From: Echiichthys vipera
Lineage: Eukaryota > Chordata > Actinopteri > Perciformes > Trachinidae
DNA: 64,000 nucleotides
Direction of reading: 5' to 3'
NCBI GenBank assembly: GCA_963691815.1
Contig: OY829657.1
Location: 27,347,243-27,411,242, forward strand
Shown: piece by piece, positions 1 through 10,678 of the stretch
Position numbering within the stretch: position 1 is the stretch's first letter
How the letters are laid out: each line of letters opens with the position of its first letter
Made by a program: the position numbers and the translations under genes
The notes under the pieces: generated by a model
What the model saw: only the letters and a program-made list of their open reading frames with translations
What the model was told of the DNA's origin: nothing
Databases searched by the model: none

Positions 1-123
1 CACTTTCAAGACCCTGACTCCACAAAAGAAGGCTCATCTTCCAGGACCAGAGAAAGTTATGAGGCTAAACCATATGCTAAAGGGCTACAAAAACAGCTAA
101 CCACTGGGCCTCAAACTCTGATA

Positions 124-712
124 GTGGGTGATGGAGCTGTGAATAAGCTAAAATGCTTTTGCAGTAAGAAAAACACCAAGGTATTCTGTTTTCCCAATGA
201 CATGGTGTCGATTGCTGCTGAGCATCCGACACCGAAATCTCTCATCATCCACACAGGAGCCCTTGATGTTGTGAAAGCAACAATCGGAGTATTAGCACAA
301 TTATTCATTGATCAGATAAACAGAGTTCAGTGTTTAAATACATGTTTTTCATTGGACCTCTACCAACATTTTAGCGAGGATATGAGAGATTCATCGGCCG
401 ATGATGGCAAACAGATGGGTCAAAGACACGTGTACTGCTCAATCAATGAACTTTATTGACAATTTCAACATCTTTTGGATTGGACTTGTTAAGGCAAATG
501 GATTTTGCCTTAACAAGTCAGGAGTACAGATGCTAAGTTCCAACATTTTTTATTTTCTTCGTCAGGCACCAGCAGTGCCTGTCAAGGACAAGAGACAAGA
601 AAATCTAAAACAAAAGATAAGACGGCGCTCTGGTGAGGGCGCTGAGATAAGGATTGACCACGGAGGACAGCAGACTCAGAAAGAACCTGCAACGTCACTA
701 TTTTCACCCTAA
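124..712 (+). pseudogene. LINE-Z ORF1 fragment, SGNH-hydrolase type
   Basis: The frame at 124-459 and the overlapping frame at 401-712 together resemble the esterase-like (SGNH hydrolase) ORF1 of fish L2/CR1-type LINEs. Near 123 there is a GDGAV string where the family has its GDS block. Downstream come a KSLIIHTGALD stretch and an NFIDNFNIFW...NKSG stretch typical of the C-terminal block. A switch of frame near position 400-460 shows the gene is broken. In active relatives this protein accompanies the LINE RNA; no function is expected here. The proline- and lysine-rich tail continues to about 925. Family assignment is by motif recognition, not by search. Confidence 0.7.
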
Positions 713-1017
713 CAAGTGGATTATCCACCAGCCCCAACAGCACAACACAAGGAGTCTCCCTTAGCTCCAACAGCCCAAAAAGGGAAGTCTCCCCCAGCCC
801 CAACAGGAGACTTTCAGTTTTATGAAAGTGTCAAAGTGGTAAAAAAAAAAAGGCAAGGGAGTTGTATCTTCAGTGCAAGGAAAACTATATTTGGTGATCG
901 ATCGGATAACGATGACCTGGACAGATAAGAATATTCACAGGCCAATATTTGGTGATTTTAGCTCTTTTGGATATCTATGTTTATGTAAAGGGATAGACAA
1001 AAGTTCTCTTCCTAATT

Positions 1018-1150
1018 ATTTATAGACCACCAAGATACCCAGGAAAATTCTTTGATGAGTTTGCTAAACTGGTGTCGGTTATCTGCACTAAATTTTTTTT
1101 TTATCATAACAGGGGATTTTAACATTTACTTAGACAATAACAGGGACACA
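1018..1150 (+). pseudogene. LINE-Z ORF2 endonuclease, first part
   Basis: Translating 1018-1150 gives a YRPPRYPGKFFDEF stretch and then, after a frame slip in a T-run, an ITGDFNIYLDN stretch. This is the central GDFN block of the APE-type endonuclease of L2/CR1-like LINEs. The similarity stops at the LINE-X tail at 1151. A matching second half of the domain, on the same strand, is found at about 18206, so I infer that one LINE was split by the insertion between them. Confidence 0.65.
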
Positions 1151-2352
1151 AATCAAATCAAATCAAATCAACCTTTATTTATATGGCGCTTTTCATACAG
1201 AAAAGTATCGCAAAGTGCCCTACAGAGATGTACAGAAAAAGAGAAACATCAAATTAAAATCAGGAGAAGAAAGTTAAAAGAACACAACCCTCCCACACCC
1301 ACAGTCATGCACAGAGACATACACAAATATGTATACGTTCATACACACATTCACACATACACACACAGCCACGCTGACACACAGACACACACCCTCACAC
1401 CTACACAAACACTAGCTGTCAGAGACATGGCAGGGCAGCGAGACCTGAGGTACAGAGGAGGCTAGAGGAAGCTACCTTTGGGGGGCCAACCACACTGGGA
1501 GAGATCCCAGTCCAAGGTCGCAGGGAGCACCGCCACAGAGATCACCCCAACCCGGGCAGACAGGAGCCTCCGCACTAAGGTGCAGAGCCCTCTAGTCGCC
1601 CGGGCCGGAACTGTCCACGGGACAGCACCCCCCGCGGCCGGACCAGAGACAACTCCCAATCTGGCAGGCCCCCTGAGGAAACACTGGAGATTAAAACCTG
1701 TTGCCTAAAACAGTAAAACATGAGGGACTAAAACATAAAAGCATAAAAGCACAAACATGCTAAAAACATGAACTAGAACATAAAAGCATAAGACATGAGA
1801 GGCCATAAAAAAATAAAAGCATGAAGGCTAAAACACAGAGATTAAAACAGTAAAAAAGGATATAAAGTGCTCTGATTAGCACTGCCTAAAAGAAATCAAA
1901 AAGAGTTAAGATTTCAATTTAAAGCCTGGTTAAAAAGATGGGTCTTAAGCCTCTTTTTAAAAACCTCAGCAGTCTCTCCGACCCTATTCCACAGTCAGGG
2001 CCCATAACAACTGAAAGCCGCCTCCCCGTGCTTTTTTTAACTTACCTGTGGTATGGTTAAAAGGCTGGTGCCGGAGGACCTCAGGGTCCGCGGCGGCCGA
2101 TAAGGTAAAAGCAAATCAGATATGTAAGAAGACCGTTAAGAAGACACTTTAAAACTAGTAGAAGAACTTTAAAATCAATCCTGAAACGCACGGGGAGTCA
2201 ATGCAGCGACTTTAAAACCGGTGTTATGTGCTCCCGTGCTCTGGTCCTTGTCAGCACTTGTGCAGCTGAGTTTTTAATAATTGTAGATTTGAAATGCTCT
2301 TTTTGGGAAGGCCAGAGAGCAGGACATTACAGTAGTCTAAACAACAACAGCA
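1151..2352 (-). mobile_element. LINE-X 3' end (3' UTR and ORF2 C-terminus)
   Basis: The right-to-left element ends in a short tandem tail seen on the plus strand as repeated aatca units at 1151-1175, followed by cctttatttatatggcgctt, a common 3' end of fish LINEs. At the inner end, 2225-2347 encodes on the minus strand the last residues of an L2-like ORF2 (DYCN, LLSGLPKKSISN, LLKTQLH). The body is a long 3' UTR with CA-rich sequence at 1280-1410. At 2352 it is joined abruptly to LINE-Y sequence. The 86-bp stretch beginning at 2262 recurs at 2951 with about three differences. Confidence 0.75.
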
Positions 2353-2950
2353 GAAGTCGCACAGCTGATTGGCAACTAATTTCTCGAGGATCTTAAAGAG
2401 GAAAGGAAGGTTAGATATAGGTCTATAGTTGGCTAGTACCTCTGGATCAAGACTGGGCTTTTTAAGGAGAGGTTTAATTACAGTTACTTTAAAAGACTGT
2501 GGTACATAACCTGCTGATAAAGACATGTTAATCATATCTAATACAGGAGTGTCAACTAAAGGTAGCACTTCTTTGAGTAACCTAGTTGGAATAGAGTCTA
2601 GGAGACAAGTAGAAAGCTTTGATGCTGAAATAGTAGAGCTTAATTTGTTAAGGTCAACTGTAGAAAAGCAGTCCAAGAAAATATCAGGTCGTACAGTTTC
2701 TAAGGTTCCTGGGTTTGATGAAAAATTGGTGCCAAGCGAGTTGATTTTGTCTCGAATAGTTATAATTTTGTCATTAAAGAAGGTCATGAAGTCGTTACTA
2801 CTGAGGGTTATAGGAATACATGGCTCAATAGAGCTGTGGCTCTCTGTCAGCCGGGCTACAGTGCGGAAAAGAAATCTAGGATTGTTCTTATTCTCCTCTA
2901 TTAAAGATGAGTAAAAGGCAGCTCTGGCATTACAGAGGGCCTTCCTATAT
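2262..2950. repeat. Tandem array copy 0 (internally deleted)
   Basis: This copy starts like the full units (gcagctgag, LINE-X) and ends like them (LINE-Y up to cctatat). At 2347-2353 it jumps directly from LINE-X to LINE-Y, skipping about 5.5 kb. Its LINE-Y part (2355-2950) appears identical to 8567-9162. Its short LINE-X part shows about three differences in 86 bases from the next unit. Confidence 0.7.
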
Positions 2951-3148
2951 GCAGCTGAGTTTTTAATAATTGTGGATTTGAAATGCTCTTTTTGGGAAGG
3001 CCAGAGAGCAGGGCATTACAGTAATCTAAACAACAAGAGATAAAAGCATGCATCAGCACCTCCATTCTGGCCTGAGAGAGAAACGGGCGGACTCTGGCTA
3101 TGTTCTTAAGATGGTAAAAACCTATTTTTGTAATATTTTTGATGTGTG
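2951..3148 (-). pseudogene. LINE-X ORF2 C-terminal piece (copy 1)
   Basis: The minus-strand translation gives FYHLKNIARVRPFLSQ, then a DYCNALLSGLPKKS stretch, the thumb/C-terminal region of an L2-like reverse transcriptase ORF. The frame is interrupted at 3148 by the LTR element and resumes on its other side at 4467. The low-coordinate end is the tandem-duplication junction with LINE-Y. A second copy is at 9163-9360. Confidence 0.8.
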
Positions 3149-3695
3149 TGTAGGTACTTTGGGTTTAATCGGATCAATAGTGACTATCAAATGAAATATT
3201 TGATAAGGAAAGTTAATAAAGAAAAATTACTAAAAATTAATAACTTCAATATATTAAAAACGTCACACGGAGAACCAATCAAATATAGTGCCTTGACTCA
3301 CGTTCAGATTATGAGATTGAGTATTCTCAATAAACTTACCGTTAATCAAGGAAATATTAGTTATCACCAATAATTATCAAAGATAATAATAAAAATGACT
3401 CTAGTTAAACCAGAGTTCCTCGGGGCACCACCGTCATAGACGGAGTGATAACTAATATTAAAGTCTCATGTAATATATTAAACTACTTATTAAGGGTTGA
3501 ACACCGATAAATATAATAGTTTAATTAGTTGAAGGATTTAAGAAGTTCTTTTCTTAGTAGAAGCTGGCTGATTCATCTTTGTGTAATATTAAATAATCAG
3601 ACATATGGTAAACACAAAGATTTATTAACAGGTTGATAAATGCAACAAACAAAACACAATCAACTAACTAAAGCTAACAGCAAACGTATGTTTGT

Positions 3696-3739
<44 letters not shown>

Positions 3740-4466
3740 CAAAGAGAAGAGGTGGGGGCTCGAAGAAGGTGTGAACATTCTCTTTGTTACACAAAGGCCG
3801 GAAGCCTGATCTCTCAGTTCTTATGACAAAGTTACAATGGTATCTAGCCGTTCATAAAGTCCTATAACATGTAGTAATGCCCAGTTGGTGATTAGTTACC
3901 AGTCCATGAGATAGGAGATGTTTTGCGTTGCTTGATGCCAGTGGCTGGGTGAAGAAAGGAAGCTCCGTGGTGAAGAGGTTCTTGTCTTATTTGTGGCTCT
4001 TAGGCAAAAGAGGATTCAGATCGCTCTGTGCTGTGCTCAGTTGAGGATAACCGGTTGGTTAACCTTTGTGGTGATCCCACGCCATAGGCCAGGTCCAGGG
4101 CCGAGGGGACAGCGGGCAGCTGGTCTCCTGGATCCGCAGGGACGCGTAGAGTTGGAGAAGAGCAGGAGGATCCGGTCGAAAGATCCAGTAGAAAAGATTC
4201 AGTAGAAAGATTCAGTAGAAAGAGGGCGAGAGATTGTGTGCTTCACTTTATATAGGCCCGGATGATGTCATCACCTGGGGGTCAATTCAGCCAATGAACA
4301 GTTTGGGTGCCTTGGAGGATTCACACCTGGGTGTGACCTGTTGTGGGGGTGAAGGCATTTTGAGGTCTTTGTTCCAGCAGGCTGTGGGTTTTACTTTTAA
4401 TCAAACTGACAGTTCGAGTTAATCCAGAAAATGAACAATCATCTTTGGGCGCCGGTTGCACCTACA
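3149..4466 (-). mobile_element. Solo LTR-like element, 1,318 bp (copy 1)
   Basis: The ends are TGTAGGT and ACCTACA, an inverted pair in the TG...CA form expected of an LTR. Both sides are flanked by TGTG (3145-3148 and 4467-4470), a 4-bp target duplication. Read on the minus strand there is a TATA box (ctatataaag, 4246-4255), a later aataaa signal (near 3625) and a CA/GA-rich stretch between. No internal coding region is present, so this is a solo LTR by inference. The short ORFs inside it are chance. Other copies are at 9361-10678 and 38665-40611. The superfamily is not recognised. Confidence 0.75.
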
Positions 4467-4978
4467 TGTGGAATAAAACTGAGCTCAGAGTCAAAAATCA
4501 CACCCAGATTTTTTACAGATTGGGATAGTTTAAAATTCTTTAACTTTGGTAAAAGTTTCTCTTTCTGGCCCTCAGGACAAATGATTAAAATCTCATTTTT
4601 GTCCTGGTTTAGCTGAAGGAAATTCCCTCCCATCCATGTCTTGATATCTAAAATGCAGTTAAAAAAGACATCAATAGGCCCTGTGTCATCAGGAGACATG
4701 GCGATATACAGTTGCGTATCGTCAGCATAACTATGAAAGCTGATGCTGTGCCTCCTAATGACGTCCCCAAGGGGAAGCATGTAAAGATTAAAAAGAGTTG
4801 GACATAAAATTGACCCTTGGGGAACACCACACTTTATTTTGTGGGTTTCTGAGGAACATATATCCATACTTACAAAGAAGTGTCGATCTGTGAGGTAAGA
4901 AATGAACCAGTTAAGAACAGTACCAGAGAGGCCGACCAGGTTCTTCAGTCTATCTAATTCTTCTATATTCTTCTAATT
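4467..4978 (-). pseudogene. LINE-X ORF2 reverse transcriptase, C-terminal half (copy 1)
   Basis: The 142-residue frame at 4439-4867 carries the RT blocks KCGVPQGSILCP and SYADDTQLY, with the catalytic YADD intact, and a downstream NLGVIFDSELSF stretch. Just upstream (4868-4978) the translation gives SYLTDRHFF. The RT fingers and first catalytic aspartate block are missing: the sequence jumps from the endonuclease linker (4979) straight into the late palm. In intact elements this enzyme performs target-primed reverse transcription; here it is dead by deletion. The low-coordinate end is the LTR target site. Confidence 0.85.
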
Positions 4979-5965
4979 CTAGATTCTTGACTGTTTGATT
5001 GCGTTATTGTATGTTTTGAGATGTCCACGTAAAATTTCATAGTGAACTGTCAGTTTTGTTTTTTTCTCGATCTCCTCTCCTCCTCTCCATCTACTTCTTT
5101 TTATTGAGAGTGGAGCCATCAAGTCCAGCGTTGATTTTATTTTATGGTTAAAATTGTCAACAATGAAATCACATGGTGCTGATAAAATTTCTGCAGGAGT
5201 GCTCTGTAAAATCTGGATACAATTTGCAGCCCCTTCAGAAGTTAGGTATCGTTTCCTCACTGTTCTCACTGGGGCCTCCTGCTGGTTAAAACTGGTGATT
5301 GTAAAAAAAACACAAAAGTGGTCAGACACAGCCAGGTCCACAACAGAGGGCGAACAAACGGACAGGTCCAAGATGCGCCTCCTGCTGTGGGTCAGCTGCG
5401 TGACATGTTGATTAAAATCAAGGCAATGGAGAAGGTTTAAAAATTCTCTCGACATAGGATCTGAGGAATTATCTATGTGTAAATTAAAATCACCAGTTAT
5501 TAGTATTCTGTTATAAGTGCTATGTGTTATTGACAGTAGCTCTGAGAATTCACTGTTAAAAGAGGCGGAATAGCGGGGTGGTCTGTAGACTGTCATACAG
5601 AGGATGGGGGGGGGGCTGCTAAAAACAAAGGCATGATACTCAAATGAAAAATATTTGTTAAAAAAGACTTAATTTGACAACATGGTGTCTTTGGTGATTG
5701 ACGCAGTTCAGCCTCCTTTTTGTCCCCCTCTAGTAGAAAATAAAAAGTTAAATTTGGTGGGGAAGCTTCAGTGAGAACAACAGGTGCAAAGCCATGTCTC
5801 TGTAAGGAGAATGCTGTCTAGGTTGTTATCTAAAATTACATCGTTAATGATAAAGGATTTGTTTAAAAGAGAGAACACGATCAGCACAGGTATTTTAATG
5901 TCTGTGTTGAACGTGGGCTTATCATGTCTTTCTAAAGGAATGTTAAAAACACAGTGTGGTCTAAA
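4979..5965 (-). pseudogene. LINE-X ORF2 endonuclease domain (copy 1)
   Basis: The 205-residue open frame at 4979-5596 contains YRPPRYS, ITGDFNLHID, a THSRRRILDL stretch and SDHFCVFF, the second half of an APE-type endonuclease. The first half is visible on the minus strand up to about 5960 in another frame, including an LTETWL-type block. The domain nicks target DNA in active LINEs. Its beginning is cut by the LINE-Y 3' tail at 5966. Copy 2 (11191-12178) differs at two residues of the open frame (G/V and C/G). Confidence 0.8.
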
Positions 5966-6548
5966 AATTCAATTTAATTCAATTCAATTCAACTTTATTT
6001 ATAGTGCCAAATCATAACCAAAGTTATCCCAGGACACTTTACAGAGTAGGCATAGACCCAGCAATTCCCCCATAGAGTACGGTGGCAACGAAAACCTTCC
6101 CTATAACAGGCAGGAACGTCAGACAGACCCAGCTCTGTGGAGGACGGCCATCTGTCTTGACCGGTTGGGGAGGAAGAAAAGGAGAGAGAAAGAGAGAAAC
6201 ACAAAGATAGACAAAAGACAGAGAGACTGACACACTTCCAGAGATGCAAGCAGCCAGCGAGTAACAGTAACTATAACAATATCTATAGTAATGTGAACAT
6301 GACCCACATGTTATGGCAGTCTGCATAGCAGAACAGCAGGAACACGCACATCCAAGGTGACAGAACATGAGAATGAAAGTAATTATGACAAATATGATGA
6401 GTAGGGGCAATAGCAGCTACGATACAGCAAGACATACCACTGATGGTTTTTCTTATGGCTACAAATTTTATAATTTATAATTTATAATTTATAAAACTAG
6501 TGACAGAATAAATGACTAATAGTTATTGAAGTAGCAGGAAGCGTCATG

Positions 6549-7110
6549 CAGGACCACGGCAGCAGGCATCACCATGATCAGCAGAGACCTGCACACAGGA
6601 CCAGGGCAGCAGGCACCACCAACATCAACAGGGACCAGCACACAGGACCACGGCAGCAAGCACCACCACAATCAGCAGAGACCAACACTCAGGTCCACAG
6701 CAGCAGGCACTAACACCATTGGCAGAGACCTGCACACAGGACCACAGCAACAGGCATCACCACCATCAGCCGAGACGTGCGCGCAGGACCAGGGCAGCAG
6801 GCACCACCAGCATCAGCAGAGACCAGCACACAGGACCACGGCAGCAGGCACCACCACCATCAGCAGGGACCTGATACACAGGACCAAGGCAGCAGGCACT
6901 ACCACCGTCAGCAGAGACCTACACACAGGACCAGGGCAGCAGGCACCACCAGCACCAGCAGAGACTAGCACACAGGACCACGGCAGCAGGCACCACCAAC
7001 ATCAGCAGGGACCTGATACACAGGACCAAGGCAGCAGGCACTACCACCATCAGCAGTGATCCACAGGACCACGGCAGTAGGCACTACCGCGATCAGCAGA
7101 GACCTGCGAG
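6549..7110. repeat. 47-bp minisatellite in LINE-Y 3' UTR, about 12 units (copy 1)
   Basis: Units begin with CAGGACCACGGCAGCAGGCA and end with catcagcagagacctgcaca; I count 12 starts in 562 bases. Variants alternate (ccacgg, ccaggg, ccaagg), suggesting higher-order duplication. The LINE-Y at 42705 has only one unit (near 43104). The 161-residue plus-strand frame here is a by-product of the repeat. Confidence 0.9.
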
Positions 7111-7315
7111 ATGACAAAGCACAAACAACTCCGGGGAAGAAGTTGAATTAATAACATGCATTGATGAGACATGAATGACATAGAGAGGAGAGAATCTCAG
7201 AGTATTAAGAAAGGTAATATTTCCCCTTGCAGACTAGGCTTATAGCAGCATCATTAAGCTGAACGGACGCAGCTTTAAGAATAACAACAGCAACATAGCT
7301 GAGAGCTCGTAAGCC

Positions 7316-9162
7316 CTAGCTGTAAGCTTTATCAAAAAGGAAAGTTTTAAGTTTACTCTTAAATATGGGGACAGTGTCTGCCTCCCGAATAACACTTGGG
7401 AGTTGGTTCCACAAGAAAGGAGCTTGGTAGCTGAAGGCTCTGCCTCCCCTTCTATTTTTGGAGACTCTGGGAACGACAAGTAGCCCTGCATTTTCTGAGC
7501 GCAGTGATCTAGTTGGGTGATACGGTACTATGAGCTCTTTAAGATACGACGGGGCCAGACCAATAAGAGCTTTATAGGTAAGGAGAAGGATTTTAAATTC
7601 TGTTCTAGATTTTACAGGTAGCCAGTGCAAAGAAGCTAATACAGGAGAAATATGTTCTCTTCGATTTGTTTAAGTTAGTACACGAGCTGCAGCATTTTGG
7701 ACCAACTGGAGACTCTTAAAAGACTTATTGGAGCAGCCTGATAATAAGGAGTTTCAGTAGTCCAGCCTAGAAGTAACAAATGCATGGACTAGTTTTTCTG
7801 CATCCTTCTGAGACACAATGTTCCTAATTTTCCAATATTACGCAGGTGAAAATATGCAGTCCTTGTTGTTAATTTTATGTGAGAATCGAAGGACATATCC
7901 TGTTAAAAAATAACACCCAGATTTCGTACTGTGGTGCTTGAGGACAACACAACATCATCCAGAGTAACAATATCTTTAGTTATTGAGTTTCGGAGGCCTT
8001 CCGGGCCAAGCACAATGACTTCAGTTTTATCTGAGTTTAACATCAGAAAGTTGCAGGTCATCCAGCTTTTTATTTCCTTAATGCACATTTGAAGTTTATC
8101 TAACTGATGGGTTTCATCTGGTTTGATCGATAAATATAATTGTGTATCATAAGCATAACAATGAAAATGTATGGAGTGCTTCCTTATAATATTTCCTAAG
8201 GTAGGCATATATAAGGTGAAAAGAATCGGTCCAAGGACAGAGCCCTGTGGGACTCTGTGACTAACTTTAGTGTGCATGGAGGATTTGTCCTTGAATGTAC
8301 AAACTGAGATCTATCTGATAAATATGACTTAAACCAGCTCAGTGCGGTTCCTTTAATGCCGATCAGATGCTCTAGTCTCTGTAGCTGGATGTGATGGTCA
8401 ATATTGTTGAAGGCAGCACTAAGATCTAGTAAGACAAGAACAGAGACAAGTCCTTTGTCTGAAGCTATTTGAAGGTCGTTAGTAATTTTTACCAGTGCTG
8501 TCTCTGTGCTATGATTCGCTCTAAATCCTGACTGGAAGTCCTCAAGTAACTCATTATTATGTAAAAAGTCGCACAGCTGATTGGCAACTAATTTCTCGAG
8601 GATCTTAAAGAGGAAAGGAAGGTTAGATATAGGTCTATAGTTGGCTAGTACCTCTGGATCAAGACTGGGCTTTTTAAGGAGAGGTTTAATTACAGTTACT
8701 TTAAAAGACTGTGGTACATAACCTGCTGATAAAGACATGTTAATCATATCTAATACAGGAGTGTCAACTAAAGGTAGCACTTCTTTGAGTAACCTAGTTG
8801 GAATAGAGTCTAGGAGACAAGTAGAAAGCTTTGATGCTGAAATAGTAGAGCTTAATTTGTTAAGGTCAACTGTAGAAAAGCAGTCCAAGAAAATATCAGG
8901 TCGTACAGTTTCTAAGGTTCCTGGGTTTGATGAAAAATTGGTGCCAAGCGAGTTGATTTTGTCTCGAATAGTTATAATTTTGTCATTAAAGAAGGTCATG
9001 AAGTCGTTACTACTGAGGGTTATAGGAATACATGGCTCAATAGAGCTGTGGCTCTCTGTCAGCCGGGCTACAGTGCGGAAAAGAAATCTAGGATTGTTCT
9101 TATTCTCCTCTATTAAAGATGAGTAAAAGGCAGCTCTGGCATTACAGAGGGCCTTCCTATAT
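7316..9162 (-). pseudogene. LINE-Y ORF2 reverse transcriptase (copy 1)
   Basis: Three minus-strand frames make up the RT. 8196-8999 has YRPISNLPF, FQSGFR and LLDLSAAFNNIDHH (palm block A aspartate present). 7903-8277 has VPQGSVLGPILF, and 7316-7630 is the C-terminal domain. The catalytic YADD block reads CYAYDTQLY, so the first of the paired aspartates is tyrosine. Frameshifts separate the pieces near 8200-8280 and 7640-7900. The same lesions are in copy 2 (13529-16640), so they predate the duplication. In active relatives this is the target-primed polymerase. Confidence 0.85.
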
Positions 9163-9360
9163 GCAGCTGAGTTTTTAATAATTGTGGATTTGAAATGCTC
9201 TTTTTGGGAAGGCCAGAGAGCAGGGCATTACAGTAATCTAAACAACAAGAGATAAAAGCATGCATCAGCACCTCCATTCTGGCCTGAGAGAGAAACGGGC
9301 GGACTCTGGCTATGTTCTTAAGATGGTAAAAACCTATTTTTGTAATATTTTTGATGTGTG

Positions 9361-9907
9361 TGTAGGTACTTTGGGTTTAATCGGATCAATAGTGACTATC
9401 AAATGAAATATTTGATAAGGAAAGTTAATAAAGAAAAATTACTAAAAATTAATAACTTCAATATATTAAAAACGTCACACGGAGAACCAATCAAATATAG
9501 TGCCTTGACTCACGTTCAGATTATGAGATTGAGTATTCTCAATAAACTTACCGTTAATCAAGGAAATATTAGTTATCACCAATAATTATCAAAGATAATA
9601 ATAAAAATGACTCTAGTTAAACCAGAGTTCCTCGGGGCACCACCGTCATAGACGGAGTGATAACTAATATTAAAGTCTCATGTAATATATTAAACTACTT
9701 ATTAAGGGTTGAACACCGATAAATATAATAGTTTAATTAGTTGAAGGATTTAAGAAGTTCTTTTCTTAGTAGAAGCTGGCTGATTCATCTTTGTGTAATA
9801 TTAAATAATCAGACATATGGTAAACACAAAGATTTATTAACAGGTTGATAAATGCAACAAACAAAACACAATCAACTAACTAAAGCTAACAGCAAACGTA
9901 TGTTTGT

Positions 9908-9951
<44 letters not shown>

Positions 9952-10678
9952 CAAAGAGAAGAGGTGGGGGCTCGAAGAAGGTGTGAACATTCTCTTTGTT
10001 ACACAAAGGCCGGAAGCCTGATCTCTCAGTTCTTATGACAAAGTTACAATGGTATCTAGCCGTTCATAAAGTCCTATAACATGTAGTAATGCCCAGTTGG
10101 TGATTAGTTACCAGTCCATGAGATAGGAGATGTTTTGCGTTGCTTGATGCCAGTGGCTGGGTGAAGAAAGGAAGCTCCGTGGTGAAGAGGTTCTTGTCTT
10201 ATTTGTGGCTCTTAGGCAAAAGAGGATTCGGATCGCTCTGTGCTGTGCTCAGTTGAGGATAACCGGTTGGTTAACCTTTGTGGTGATCCCACGCCATAGG
10301 CCAGGTCCAGGGCCGAGGGGACAGCGGGCAGCTGGTCTCCTGGATCCGCAGGGACGCGTAGAGTTGGAGAAGAGCAGGAGGATCCGGTCGAAAGATCCAG
10401 TAGAAAAGATTCAGTAGAAAGATTCAGTAGAAAGAGGGCGAGAGATTGTGTGCTTCACTTTATATAGGCCCGGATGATGTCATCACCTGGGGGTCAATTC
10501 AGCCAATGAACAGTTTGGGTGCCTTGGAGGATTCACACCTGGGTGTGACCTGTTGTGGGGGTGAAGGCATTTTGAGGTCTTTGTTCCAGCAGGCTGTGGG
10601 TTTTACTTTTAATCAAACTGACAGTTCGAGTTAATCCAGAAAATGAACAATCATCTTTGGGCGCCGGTTGCACCTACA
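9361..10678 (-). mobile_element. Solo LTR-like element (copy 2)
   Basis: Duplicate of 3149-4466 carried in the second tandem unit, with the same TGTAGGT...ACCTACA ends and TGTG flanks. One difference noticed: A at 4018 is G at 10230. This copy arose by segmental duplication, not by independent insertion. Confidence 0.75.

Larger units (their letters stand above)
2951..9162. repeat. Tandem array copy 1, 6,212 bp
   Basis: This unit runs from gcagctgag in LINE-X through the LTR, the LINE-X endonuclease and LINE-Y to the cctatat junction. The same order and sequence recur 6,212-6,213 bp downstream. By eye I found about six substitutions (for example at 4018, 5164 and near 7889) and one G-run length change near 5607. 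The junction shows a shared tg, the only microhomology visible. Confidence 0.9.
5966..9162 (-). mobile_element. LINE-Y, 3' half (copy 1)
   Basis: A minus-strand L2-like LINE. Its 3' tail is an aattc-type repeat followed by aactttatttatagtgccaaatcataa. Next come a 3' UTR with a 47-bp minisatellite (6549-7110), the ORF2 C-terminus (7316-7630), late RT (7903-8277) and early RT (8196-9162). It is cut at 9162 by the tandem-duplication junction, so endonuclease and ORF1 are absent here. It is inserted into LINE-X at the start of the LINE-X endonuclease. Confidence 0.85.

Noticed and set aside
2525..2914. 129-residue plus-strand frame occurring three times (2525, 8737, 14950)
   Set aside because: It is antisense to the LINE-Y RT, and its recurrence reflects the tandem duplication.
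6574..7059. 161-residue His/Gln/Thr-rich plus-strand frame (also at 12787-13272)
   Set aside because: It is a translation of the 47-bp minisatellite on the antisense strand of LINE-Y; the repeat, not protein selection, keeps it open.
6549..7110. Regular 47-bp repeats resembling a CRISPR array
   Set aside because: The units are contiguous without unique spacers, lie in a LINE 3' UTR and are in a vertebrate-type genome.
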